Part shown: piece after piece, positions 11,390 through 22,091 of the stretch | How the letters are laid out: the number at the start of each line of letters is the position of its first letter | Numbering within the stretch: the first letter of the stretch is position 1 | Source: Amphimedon queenslandica | Lineage: Eukaryota; Porifera; Demospongiae; Haplosclerida; Niphatidae | Assembly: GCF_000090795.2 (NCBI RefSeq) | Contig: NW_003546313.1 | Coordinates: 101,648 to 156,717, forward strand | Direction: 5' to 3' | DNA: 55,070 bases | Position numbers and translations under genes: made by a program | Notes under the pieces: generated by a model | Told to the model about the DNA's origin: nothing | What the model saw: the letters and a program-made list of their open reading frames with translations, nothing else | Databases searched by the model: none

Positions 11390-12697
11390 AATCTTCGGTG
11401 ACACAGCCTAGCGACTAATCTGCTAACCCGTGTGCAAGAGGGCCATACAAGAAGTACACTGCTGAACAAAAGGCCCAGATTGGCAAAAGAGCATCGGAGA
11501 TGGGAATAGTTTCTACTATTTATCATTTTTCCAGAAGTTATCCCAACTTAAAGGAGAGCACCGTAAGTGATTGGAGAAATGCCTACCTGCTTGAATTGAA
11601 GAAAAAACGAAATGGTGATACTAGTGTAAAAGAACTAACAGGGAAAAAAGAGGTCAACCTCTAACTATTCGAGATGATTTCAATAAGCAAGTTCATGAAT
11701 ATATAACCAACATACGTGACAATGGAAGTGTTGTAAATACAGCCATTGTAATCAGCTGTGCCGAAGAAATTATAATGAATAGTGACAGTCGTTTACTAGC
11801 TAGCAATGGAGGTCATATATCATTGACGAGACACTGGGGAAAAATACGTTGCATAGAATGGGGTTAGTAAAGTGAAAAGGAACAACTAAAGCTAAGGTCT
11901 TGGTAAAAGATTTTGATGTTGTAAAGGCTCAATTTCTGTCAGATATAAAAGCTGTTATCACCAAAGCAGGAGGAAGTTCCTCCTGCTTTGGTCTTTAATT
12001 GGGACCAAACTGGTATAAATTATGTACCAGTATCAGCTTGGACAATGGCAAAGGAGGGATCCAAGAGAGTCGAGATTAGTGGAATAGATGATAAGAGACA
12101 GATTACTGGTGTGTATGGATCTAGCATGGCTGGAGATTTCCTACCAATTCAACTTGTGTACCAGGGAAAAACACCTATATGCATTCCATCATTTAATTTT
12201 CCTCCAGACTGGGATATCACCTTCACTCACAATCACTGGTGTAACAAGAGAACAGTGAAATATTACATTGAGAAGATATTAGTACCTTACATAACTAGAA
12301 AGAGAGAGGAACTCAAGCTCAATGCTGATCACCGTGCTTTAGTAATTTACGATGTATTTAGAGGTCAATGGACACAGGCTATTTTAAAACTATTACACAC
12401 AAATAATTTTGATGTTGTTTTTGTCCCTCCTAACTGTACTGATCGCTAATAGCCACTGAATGTAAGTTTAAATAAACCTCTTCTTACGTGACAAGTTCCA
12501 GGAGTGGTATGCACAACAAGTTTGTAAGCAGCTGAAAGGAGAGAAAACGATGATTGATGTACGATTGAGTATAATGAAGCCTTTGGGAGCAAAGTGGTTG
12601 ATTGACATGCATGATTATTTTAAGTCTAAACTAGATATTATATTAAATAGATTTAAAGGTGTTGGAATAAATGATTGTGTTAATTTTTCATTTTAAT
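11390..12697 (+). pseudogene. pogo/Tigger-type DDE transposase of element B
   Basis: An N-terminal helix-turn-helix-like region is readable from about 11450 (KKYTAEQKAQIGKRASEMG), followed by NLKESTVSDWRNAYL and a helix-rich linker. The catalytic core is in one open frame at 11988-12449. NWDQTGINYVP has the first Asp, and a VIYDVFRGQWT segment has the second. The third-Asp block reads PLNVSLNKP at about 12455, so Asp is replaced by Asn, and two adjacent stops precede it. A frame change near 12480 leads into the C-terminal segment (KFQEWYAQQVCKQLKGEK). The enzyme is dead by stops, shift and the lost third acidic residue. Its catalytic half is better preserved than element A's. Confidence 0.82.
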
Positions 12698-12799
12698 AAA
12701 ACTAATTTTGTTTTTAATAAAGAATCAATTTCAAATTCAATTATGAATTGGGAAAAAATGTAAAATGTTTATTTCTGAGGCAAGTAGCAAGATAATCTC

Positions 12800-13730
12800 T
12801 CATTTTCTCTTGATAAAAGTAATTTTGCTAGGGTCTTGACTGAAAGCAATAGCAGTTAGAGCTGCAATAGAAAACAGCTCACATTCTGTTTCACCAACTG
12901 CCTTTTGAAAAGTCTTCATCTCAATATTAATGGGATCAATTTGAAATAATTTACAAACAACTTGTTTTGTTTCTTCATCAAGCTGACTAAAGACGGAATC
13001 ATAGATATTAACTTTGTTTCCACAACCAACACTTGATGCCAATATCCAATGGTTTTCTCGACTATTAATGATTTGAAGACAATTGCGACAATCAGTTGGA
13101 TCAATGCTAACCACCTGCCTTCTTCCCTGTAGAAGTGTCGACTGTAAGCCTTTCAAGTCAGGGAGCTGGTTTTTCAAAATACCTTGAGCTAAACACATGT
13201 GTTTACCAGACAGTTTCTCACCTCTCAACACACTTGTAATTAAATCACAGTCCACTGCTTTTTCACTAGGTGACTCTGAATGAACATCTGGCTTCATACC
13301 AATTCTTCTTTTACTCAAAGGTTCTGCAAAGGGTAAATCAGGAATAGATATCTTTGCCTGTTTTATTAGTTTCTCTGCTTTCAAAAGATCCTTTTCCTTT
13401 CCAATCAATCATGAAGACACATGGAACGTCTAACCTACCTTGAGGCAAGTCTTTTGAATAGCACTTATGACCGGTTACTCTACATTTAATAGTTCTACCC
13501 ATGTCTTAAAAATAAAGTGAACACAGAGGACACTTTCCTGGGAGCATGGCCAACAACGGTATCTATATCTTTAATTACCGCCACAGCAAACCAATCGTGA
13601 TAATTTGTTAGGCCTCTCTTTCAGATTAATTCCTCTCCGATAACTGGAGTCCAAATCCTGTGGTAGATGTGGTGTTCCCTAACAGCGTAGTTTATCTCAA
13701 ATATAATCAATTCAGTGACCTTTCTTGTCT
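12800..13730 (-). pseudogene. HIRAN-like plus Ulp1/C48-like cysteine protease gene
   Basis: Reading down the - strand from about 13730: HHIYHRIWTPVIGEELI, a stop, then WFAVAVIKD, GHAPRKVSSVFTLFLRHG and, after a frame change, TGHKCYSKDLPQGRLDVPC. This is the same HIRAN-like block as at 3.2-3.6 kb. A second frame (13408-12800, about 200 codons) follows. It has a Ulp1-like core with His in SRENHWILASSVGC, Asp in KVNIYDSVFS, a Gln-containing FQKAVGE, and Cys in GETECELFSIAAL. That is the His-Asp-Gln-Cys order of C48 proteases, which cut SUMO-like or ubiquitin-like tags. The usual Cys-Gly is Cys-Glu here, so activity is doubtful. It is wholly inside element B, convergent with the transposase. A role in protecting transposase from SUMO-type control is only inference. 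Confidence 0.7.
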
Positions 13731-13926
13731 TCTCTCAGTACTCTACGCAGCGAACACCTGCAGTTCAATAACTTCAATTAGTTACACGAGAGAAGGCATG
13801 TCCGGGAAAACTGCGCATGCGCAATATGGCAGTCTCGCTCTTGCCTCGAAAATTTTACCTCGAAATCTTCATAATTCCAAATCCACAAAAATTTTGAGCC
13901 ACGAAAATTTTCTACTTCACAGTGTA

Positions 13927-14913
13927 TTATTCCAAAGTTTTAGAATTGGTCCAACAGAAATAAAGACAACAAAATTGTGAAATCATTCAAGGATTCACAA
14001 AAAATGTATGACCAAAACTCCTTAAATATAAAAATGATGTCTAAGAAATGTTATTGGCAAAATCCAGCCCCAAATAAACAAAACTTTTTAAAATGGTGTT
14101 ATGAAAATAGAGACGCAATATGTGACGTGGTCTGAGAAAATCAACATATACACAGAAAAATTGGAAAATTATATTATTATATCAAAAATTGCTCTTATTA
14201 TTCTTTATCGATTGGTGCTTGTTGCGCGTCAATGAGACTTAACCATCTCGAGTTATAAGCCTTTGTATATCGTTGTTTCAAGCAAGAAGTGGAGAAATTG
14301 CTGTAAAAGCAATTTTTAATGTTTCCGTTCACTTTCTGTGTTACGAATGACATCACATGACTAATCACATGACCATACCAGTTTAAAATAAAGATGTTGC
14401 TTGAATGTGTTGCTGCTTAAAACTCTCCTTGTATCATCGTTTAGGAAAAACACAAAGGTAAGCTTTACAGTCAGTGTTTGTCACAGTCAGTGTATTTGTT
14501 ACAGTAGCTGGAGCGTTCTTATTTTGTAGGTGCTCAATAAAAATGTGTGTAGCGTATTAAGTGCTCGAGATTATGTTGTAGTTTGACTCATTCTCTCTTT
14601 CAATTAGCCATCAAGTCAACTAAAGAAGCCTGTGACCACTCGAGCTATGGTGTGCATTCCTTGTTAGCGCTCTGAAAACAAAGGTAGACTATTAAGAGCT
14701 CACAAAGCAGACTGTATGTTTTCCTTCTATTTCTACTTTTTAGGACATAGTGCCACAAACCTCTAAAAACAAAAACAAAAAATTTAAAACCATTTCTTAA
14801 ATTTATTCTAGAAAGATTATATTTATGATTACAACAATGGTCAAGGATATTTGCGGATGAAGAATGTTTTGAATGATCCCTCAATATCATTAAAGATTTA
14901 ACAATGCGTCTGG
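13927..14913. other. No gene seen
   Basis: About 1 kb between element B and the RecQ/DUF6589 element. Frames are short and I find no protein motif, RNA fold or repeat that I can support. Confidence 0.5.
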
Positions 14914-15108
14914 TAGTCTTTCGTAGCCAGACCCATCCCCCTTTTCAATAATTGGATGGCGGGTGAAAAGTCTGGTGGAATGAGCAATGCCCACTCATTC
15001 TGCTATTAGCAGAAGTGACGTCACGTTATTAATTTTGCATAGGCGGGTTTATGTACATCATTCTGCATCATGCCATGACATCACACTATTAAAATTAACT
15101 GACAAGCA

Positions 15109-16640
15109 ATGGAAGTGGCCAAGGCGCAGGCTGCTTTGCATCACAGTTTAGCTGAAGTGGCTGCTACCTTGAAGATCACTACAAAAGAGAAGCAGAAGGA
15201 GGCAATTCATGCTTTCCTTTCTGGGAGAGATGTTTTTGTATCTCTCACAACAGGATATGGCAAGTGTCTTATGCAATTTTGCCTCTTGTATTTGATCACA
15301 CTAAAGGTACAAGAAACTTGAGTTCATCACTATCAGTGCCATCTTATTGTGAATGTAATAGGAAAAAAGGGCAGCATTGTTGTATGTGTAAGCCCTTTGA
15401 TCTCTCTAATGATGGACCAATAGAAGTTCATTAAAATGGGGCTGTCAAGTGACTTTGTTGGTAAGAGTCAGTCAGACAGGAATGTATTGAAGGCAGTCAG
15501 TGATGGAAGTATTCAGTTGGTGTTCATTAGTCCTGAAAGTCTATTGCACAATCTTACATTTTGCAACATGCTTCTCTCTACTGTGTAAAAACAACCCTGT
15601 GGCTCTTGCTATTGATGAGGCACACTGCATCAAAACATGGTTAGACCATTTGATAGAATTGCTTTTCAGAGCTTACCATAGCTAAACATTTTGTTCATAG
15701 CAGGCTACTTGTTATAGTTTGTGCTACTTGGTATAGCTTGTGCTACTTAAAATTTATGAGTGAAATTTTAGTTTTTAAAATTAACTAAATAACCACTATA
15801 ACTACACCAGAACTCTATTTAAATAGAAATAAATGAGCTCAGTTGAAACTATATAGCACTAGAACCATAACTGTTTAAAGTATTATGCTTGCATGCCGAA
15901 ATAGAAAGAAAAACTACAGAATTACTCGAAAAATTGAAATCTATGCAAAATTATTTGTAATTCATAGTTATAACCCATGTATTGTTTTTTTTAAACTTTT
16001 AGGGGAGATCAATTTAGAGTTGCTTTTGTTGAGCTGGGTCAGCTGCGTAGCTTAATACCCATTAATGTGAATATTCTTTGTGTCACTGCAACTGCAACAA
16101 AGGAGACATTTACTACTGTGTGAGAAAATGTCACTGGTCAATCCTGTGATTGGGGGATCATCTCCATACTGATCAAATATTTTTTACTCTGTCAAGGCAC
16201 TTTCAAGCTTGGATGACTTTTGTAATGATATAGCTCAGAAAGTTATGGTAAATGGTATTGAATACCCAAAAACTATAATCTTTTGCAGGTCATATAGTGA
16301 TTGTAGTACTATTTATATTAAGCTTCGTATGAAATTAGAGAGGTTATCCTGACTTTCATGAATATCGCTTAATTGAATTGTATTCAAGAGCATCAACTCA
16401 ACAAGTAAATAACAATAACTGTTATTGTAGTGGCAACCAACGCTTTTGGCATGGGTATTGACTGCCCCAATATTTGTAATATAATACACTAAAAGCCACC
16501 AACAAGCCTAGAGGAATATGCCCAAAAGTCAGGTAGGGCTGGCCGAGATGGCTTACCCTCTAGTGCATGTTTGTTATATGGTAGTGTTGGGCGAGATACA
16601 AACAAGGAAATGAAGGACTATGCAACTAATGACAAGAAAA
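15109..16640 (+). pseudogene. RecQ-like SF2 helicase, intron-containing, decayed
   Basis: RecQ enzymes unwind DNA 3'-5' using ATP. From ATG at 15109 I read a helix-rich lead, then motif I (TTGYGK, about residue 45), VVCVSPLISLMMDQ (motif Ia), VFISPESLL, motif II DEAHC at 15614-15628, CVTATAT (motif III) near 16085, TNAFGMGIDCPNI (motif V) near 16445 and QKSGRAGRDG (motif VI) near 16530. An intron at 15307-15361 joins ...DHTKG to KKGSIVV in the right frame. A second at 15640-16002 joins HCIKTW to GDQFRVAF across a codon. A one-base shift follows motif I, and stops occur near 15421, 16120 and 16490, so it is broken. The zinc-binding and HRDC domains of cellular RecQ are absent. Confidence 0.8.
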
Positions 16641-16849
16641 TATATGTCGATGTCATTCATTGTTTAATAACTTTATACTTGCTGATCTTAAAAGTGACAA
16701 TTGTAATATTTGTGACAATTGCAGTGTTGATCATGTGCCTTCACAAAAGTAATATGTACTGATAATCAATGTAATGCTTAATACATAAATGTAACTATGC
16801 AATAGTATAACAATAATAACAGTTAGCTCGTAGTACTATCAATGAATAT

Positions 16850-18556
16850 TATTTAAAGATTTTTTTCAGTTAGCCAAACATGGAAATCATTTCTGTCTAG
16901 GGAATCAATTAAACGTTTAGAGATGTTAAAGGAGTTCTTTCTAGCATTCATTCCTTACCAACAAGACGATGCTTTACTATCCCGTAATTCATTTATTATT
17001 AGTTTAACATCTTTTTGTGATGATAGCTTGCCGTCAGGGCCCTTTGATTCAATTTGTCCTCTCATTTTAATCTCAAACTTTCGACATACATCATTGACGT
17101 TACCAATACTTTTAGCTGCTTTAGTTATGGAATGTGGCTAAATATTAGATCCCATTTGTCTTATTATGCCTTTGAATCTTCTGTTTAAATGTTCCATAAA
17201 CAAATCACAGGCCATATTACAGCCCTCCCTACCATTTGTATTAATAAATCTGCTATCTTTTATCTCAGCTGCCTTTCTTTCCGAAGCAGTGAAATGATAT
17301 TCTATTCAGAGGCTAGCTGCTTCTTTTGCATAATTTCTGTGTCTAGTTTTTCTTAAATCACCATCAGAAATTTCTACAAAGCCATTACACGACTACCATC
17401 TCCTTCTCTTGTAGAATCTAAATAGTTAAGCCATAACAAGCCAAATGTAATTATTTTACAAGAATAATTGTAAACTTGGTCCTCAATTTTAGTGGCTGCA
17501 TCAGGTAATATACGAACATACATATTTACAATCAATCATGCCAAGCTATTTATTTTTCCATTCCAATCATTATCTACTGCTTTCATATGCATTATTTCTT
17601 CTGCAGCTACAAAAATGTAGCATTCTAAAGCAATTTGAATGAAATCTTCGGCAGAATTCATATCTTCCACTGGACTGTTTGGAACAAATGAACAGTGTAG
17701 AATATTCTTGATCTGATACAGTGTGCCCTTTTCAGCAGTTGATTTTTTTTTAAATGTCTCCCCCGAACTACCTTCAAGGGATTAAACTCAGTTTGTACAT
17801 GTAATAGTAACATTTTTTTTTGTTCATGTATGCGTTAGTTATACTTATTAATGAAGTTATGTAATTAATTTTAAGCCATATTTTTGTTAATCTATGTTAG
17901 TAGCTTTGTAGCTAATCTTACTATAAGCCGGCTTATTTTGTTTACTGTTTGTTACAATTGTACACCTCGAAGCTTGCTCAGAGCATCATGACTATTAATT
18001 CTAATAAACTGTGCCCCTCAAATTCTTGCTGCAGTCAACTGGTCACCTCCAACTAGCACTTCCCACAAATCATGAGTGTTATTTCTCTTGATCTCATCAT
18101 TAGGCAATATTGTGCTTTCCACTATGCCCAGTTTTGGAACATACTGTTGCATTTTCACAATAATCATGCACATCTCATCTATTTTGTTCTCATTATGTAA
18201 GTCAATCCCAAGTGGTACCTATTGTATTAATATTGATTTTAAAAATAGATGCATACATTTACAATTTTATACTTTCCTACCATTTCTTTGCTTTTTTCAT
18301 GCTGTGTGTGCCATGTAATGGACTTCTCTTCTGACTTGCATTGGGGAAAATGCTTTTACAGAATTCTAAATGAAATTGTATAATTGTATGCTAAACCTAC
18401 AGTAATGCCTATAATACCTTACTACTGAAATAATTACTGTTTCTTTCAGTTCCTGAACATCAGTTTCAAAAGGAGTCAATTCTTTTACTCTGATCTCTTC
18501 TCTCTGAGTATCTGGCAATGAGCTGTACTTGACTCAATCTAGAACAGCATAACTAT
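16850..18556 (-). pseudogene. DUF6589-type gene, C-terminal part (split by insertion)
   Basis: On the - strand, just inside the KDZ insertion, I read a frame ending LPDTQREEIRVKELTPFE. Then come MQQYVPKLGIVESTILPNDE and the hallmark VGGDQLTAARIRGAQFIR near 18050. Further on are NMYVRILPDAATKIEDQ, ITFGLLWLNYLDSTREGDG, NMACDLFMEHLNRRFKGII and SIGNVNDVCRKFEIKMRG, down to about 16865. This order matches DUF6589 proteins, which are multiplied in cnidarian and sponge genomes and look transposon-linked. The biochemical role is unknown; a transposase function is only a guess. Stops occur within it. The N-terminal part is at 25819-27208, on the far side of the KDZ element. Confidence 0.7.
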
Positions 18557-18564
18557 GGAAGTAG
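18557..18564. repeat. Target-site duplication of KDZ element, left copy
   Basis: GGAAGTAG immediately before the left end. The preceding T is also shared, so 8 or 9 bp. The same sequence lies at 25811-25818. Eight-base duplications are typical of KDZ/Zisupton elements. Confidence 0.8.
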
Positions 18565-18649
18565 CATACATGTCCAATGGTGCCGCTACCTGTCATGTAT
18601 TGTACTAGGATTGTCTTTTCTCATAATCTAAAGCTGTATATCTAATGTG

Positions 18650-19445
18650 CACCATCTTAACACCACCAATCCCAGGATAGTACATAGTACATGTACATGC
18701 ACATACATAGGGTATAGTATTTCAGAGTATCCCGGTACACCATTGTAACCCCACCAATCCTAGGATAGTACATAGTACATACATGGGGTATAGTATTGTC
18801 AGAGTATCCCTGTACACCATTGTAACCCCACCAATCCCAGGATAGTACATAGTACTTACATAGGGGTATAGTATTGTCGGAGTATCCCTGTACACCATTG
18901 TAGCCCCACCAATCCTAGGATAGTACATAGTACCTACATGGGGGTATAGTATTGTCAAAGTATCCCTGTACACCATTGTAACCCTACCAATCCCGGGATA
19001 GTACATAGTACATTCATAGGGGTATAGTGTTGTCAGATTATCCCTGTACACCATTGTAACCCCACAATCCCAGGATAGTACATAGTACATACATAGGTTA
19101 TAGTATTGTCAGATTATCCCTGTACACCATGGTAACCCCACCAATCCTAGGATAGTACATAGTACTTACATAGGGTATAGTATTGTCAGATTATCCCTGT
19201 ACACCATTGTAACCCCAGCAATCCCAGGATAGTACATGCATAGGGTATAGTATTGTCAGATTATCCCTGTACACCATTGTAACCCCAGCAATCCCAGAAT
19301 AGTACATACATAGGGTATAGTGATGTCAGATTATCCCTGTACACCATTGTAACCCCACCAATCCCAGGATAATACATACATAGGGTATAGTATTGTCAGA
19401 TTATCCCTGTACACCATTGTAACCCCACCAATCCCAAGATAGTAC
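18650..19445. repeat. Minisatellite array, left arm of KDZ element
   Basis: About 11 copies of a 70-80 bp unit containing CCTGTACACCATTGTAACCC, CACCAATCCYAGGATAGTAC and TACATAGGGTATAGTATTGT. The units are highly similar, with small length differences. The long frames across it are artefacts of the repeat. Confidence 0.95.
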
Positions 19446-19458
19446 AACAGGAGCTACA

Positions 19459-19503
19459 TAATTGTGTGGATTATACAATTGTGTGAATAATACAATTGTG
19501 TGG
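19459..19503. repeat. Short tandem repeat beside left minisatellite
   Basis: ACAATTGTGTG is repeated three times at about 17-bp spacing, followed by imperfect repeats of GACTATACCA near 19513 and 19566. It lies between the left array and the end of the ATPase gene. Confidence 0.7.
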
Positions 19504-19959
19504 TTACTGACAAGACTATACCATATGTATTTTTTGCAAATAAAGCGACATATCACTGTCAATAGACTATACCAGGAATTGTTTTTATTTCCAAATAAAG
19601 ACACATACTTCTGTATATAGACTATGCTAGGTACATCTATCAGTCAATAAGCTATTGTGTTTCAATAGCATCTACTATTAGTACTTTCCTTGGCGATGAA
19701 CACACTGGTTCTGAACCAGGTCTTTTTTTTGCTCTTACTGTGTGTCTGAAATCATAACACATTTACTCACTATTGGAAACTAACATCGTCACATCTTCTA
19801 AAGAAATTGCTGCTTTGTATTGTGTTAATTGCACACCAAATGAAAGAAGCTTCTCTAAAAAAATTGATTTATCTTTTGAGTTATTGGGGACTGGTGTCTT
19901 TTCAAATTCATGCATCTCTAATTATTTCTCAAAAATATTTATTTATTTATGTACTAACC

Positions 19960-22004
19960 AAGTTAGTGCCACGTTGAGCCTTCACTTTAATCAGTTTTCC
20001 TAGACCTGCTTCCTGTAGCATCTTCAATCCTCTAACAACTCCATCCTTGTTACCTTTATCCCTAAATTTCCTTTGTTCGAGTAGGGCATTTACATATAGC
20101 TTTCGCCTAGAAAGAGTCAAGCAGAATGATGCATTCTGCTTCCCAAGATTATCATGTGCTGTTAAATGGCCTGTTAGAAAGTTAACTTAGATATTTAAAT
20201 GAATATATATTACTTGTCTGTGCTATAAGAGTTATTTCATCATCAATGGGAACTATACCAGCCAAATAAGCTGAGTTCTGGATACAATAATCAACAAAAT
20301 TGATGGCAGCTATAATGGCCGCATCACAGATTATATTTTTTGGACATTCTTCATTAGATTTCATGTAGAATAAGACATGAAAAATGCCTGAAAGTCATAG
20401 AACCTGACCTCTGGATTTACTAAGCTTACCTAGTTTTAAAAAAAATAGGAGAGAAAATTGCGTATTTTTATAGTACACGTGCATTTAAGGTAATAGTACA
20501 TGTACAAATGTACAGTACATGTACTGTAGTGGTTAGAAGATCAAAATATTGTCTTATTAATGACAATAAATGGTTGCATCACTATTTTTAAATAATAATA
20601 ATTGTACTTATTGTACCTGACAATAGTTCATCAGCACATGCACTATCTTGTACTTGCTGCCAGACCAAATCATTCTTCTCCTTAAATATCAAGCAAGGGC
20701 ATGGAAATGTCAATTTCATAATACTTTTGTCATTTCTCCATAAATTCCTCAATAGTGCAACTGTAGGGTGTTTAAATGATAAATTGTTAACAAATGCACA
20801 TGTACATACTTATTGAAGAATCAAAATTCTTTGTCTACTTTCTCCATGTCATCATAGCATACTGGATTAGGTTTTGGCATGACCCATAGAAAGCGCTGGC
20901 AAAGCCCCTTTTCGATATTTATTAGGTTTTCAAGGATGTTTCTAGCAATACTAGGCTGCATGAATCCACCTAATGTCAAGCTGGTATACTCCATCGAGAA
21001 GTTTGCATCACCTGTTAGTATGAAAACTTTGAAATAAAAAAAAATAATGTGAGCTCACCAGTTCTTTTTGCCCAAGAGTCTCCACCATATAGCTTCAAAA
21101 AACTGCCAATTCATGGGATTCTATTATACCTTTGCCACGGCAAATGGTTAACTGGGAAACAAACATAGACAACTCATCATACAACCCCAAAAATTTGGAA
21201 TTGTTTTCACTCATCAGTACACCCATTTTCTCAAATGACTGGTCATCCAACATCCACGTGTTGGAACCCAATTGGAGTGATTCTTTTGCAGCCAAAATTA
21301 AGTGACGAAGATATTTGCATAAAGATGTTTTGCCACTACCAGTTGGCATGCAAATAGATAGCCAAAGAATTACAGGCTCAACCCATTCTGTACCATCTAC
21401 TTCAACTGCTGCATGAGACATAGAGAAGCTGACTGTTACAGCAATGCCAGAAAGTACAGCTACAGGGGGCATTGACAATGCTTTCCCAATTTGTTCACAA
21501 ACCTATAATGAAATAAATGTAACCCATGGAAAAATGTTTGTTTATCCTATCAAGATAGTTCTATTGTTTGTTGTGCCTGTGTTATGGTGTTGTGATAATT
21601 ATCTGTGGGTATAGTAGTAGTATTAGTTGAAGTGTAACCTAGTAATATGCTAGGCCATTAGTACACTATACTTACATGTAACAATAATCATCCCCACTGT
21701 CTGTGGATGCATGGATGCAATATATACACATCTTTTTGAACTTATACTTTTTATAAGCCAAGGTTTTTACTTTGAAGCAATCTAAAGAAATACAAGGCTA
21801 TATTTAGACATAGTAATAATTGTGCTAAAATTATTTTAACTTACGTGTATATGTATAATAATATCACTAAACACTATCACTGACTTTTTTAAGAAAAGAT
21901 AGGTACAAAGTCCAGTCAATGTCCATCTTCCAACATTCCTTAAGTTTTTCTGAAACTTGTGTCCTTTGTTTTGAAAAGGAAGCTGGACTCTCATTAATAG
22001 CCAT
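19960..22004 (-). pseudogene. DUF3987-like P-loop ATPase gene of the KDZ element
   Basis: The start is ATG at 22004 (MAINESPASFSKQRTQVSEK). After an intron comes the exon at 21500-21059, with Walker A CMPTGSGKTSLCKYL and a Walker B-like FLGLYDELSMF, then GIIESHELAVF. A 47-nt intron (21058-21012, GT-AG) joins AKRT to GDANFSMEYTSLTLGGFMQP without frame loss. Next is NIEKGLCQRFLWVMPKPNP, then exons near 20760-20600 (WRNDKSIMKLTFPCPCLIF), 20340-20215 (NFVDYCIQNSAYLAG) and 20172-19975 (NLGKQNASFCLTLSRRKLYV). The order fits DUF3987-type proteins, P-loop ATPases often found with replication or primase functions. It may be intact or slightly broken; I could not join every exon. It is divergent from the transposase, so co-expression from a shared promoter is likely. 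Confidence 0.7.
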
Positions 22005-22091
22005 TGTTGTAGAATACTGCAACTGTAGTGTAGAGCTACTAAGTGTTACTGAGCATGCTCAGTAATGCATAGGTGCAAATAGAGTAAAGAC
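22005..22091. promoter_or_regulatory. Bidirectional intergenic region with perfect palindrome
   Basis: Only 87 bp separate the two divergent start codons. In it, 22046-22065 is a perfect 20-bp palindrome, TTACTGAGCATGCTCAGTAA. Such a symmetric site could bind a dimeric regulator or the element's own protein, or act as a core promoter element. That role is inferred from position and symmetry only. Confidence 0.55.

Larger units (their letters stand above)
11122..13926. mobile_element. pogo-like element B carrying two convergent genes
   Basis: The left end reads TACCGTATAGCGGAAAATTT from 11122. The right end, reverse complemented from 13926, reads TACACTGTGAAGTAGAAAAT. The next 25 bases agree closely (TTTCGTGGC then AAATTTT and TGGATTT). 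TA flanks both ends. The AAAATTTTCGTGG motif repeats in subterminal positions. Inside are a pogo-like transposase (+) and a HIRAN-like/Ulp1-like gene (-). The length is about 2.8 kb and the organisation is the same as element A. Confidence 0.8.

Noticed and set aside
18722..19090. Long repetitive reading frame (YYPGIGG, VYRDTLTILYPY repeats)
   Set aside because: It is a by-product of the minisatellite unit length in one frame. The same repeats give frames on the opposite strand at 24966-25756. No domain is present.
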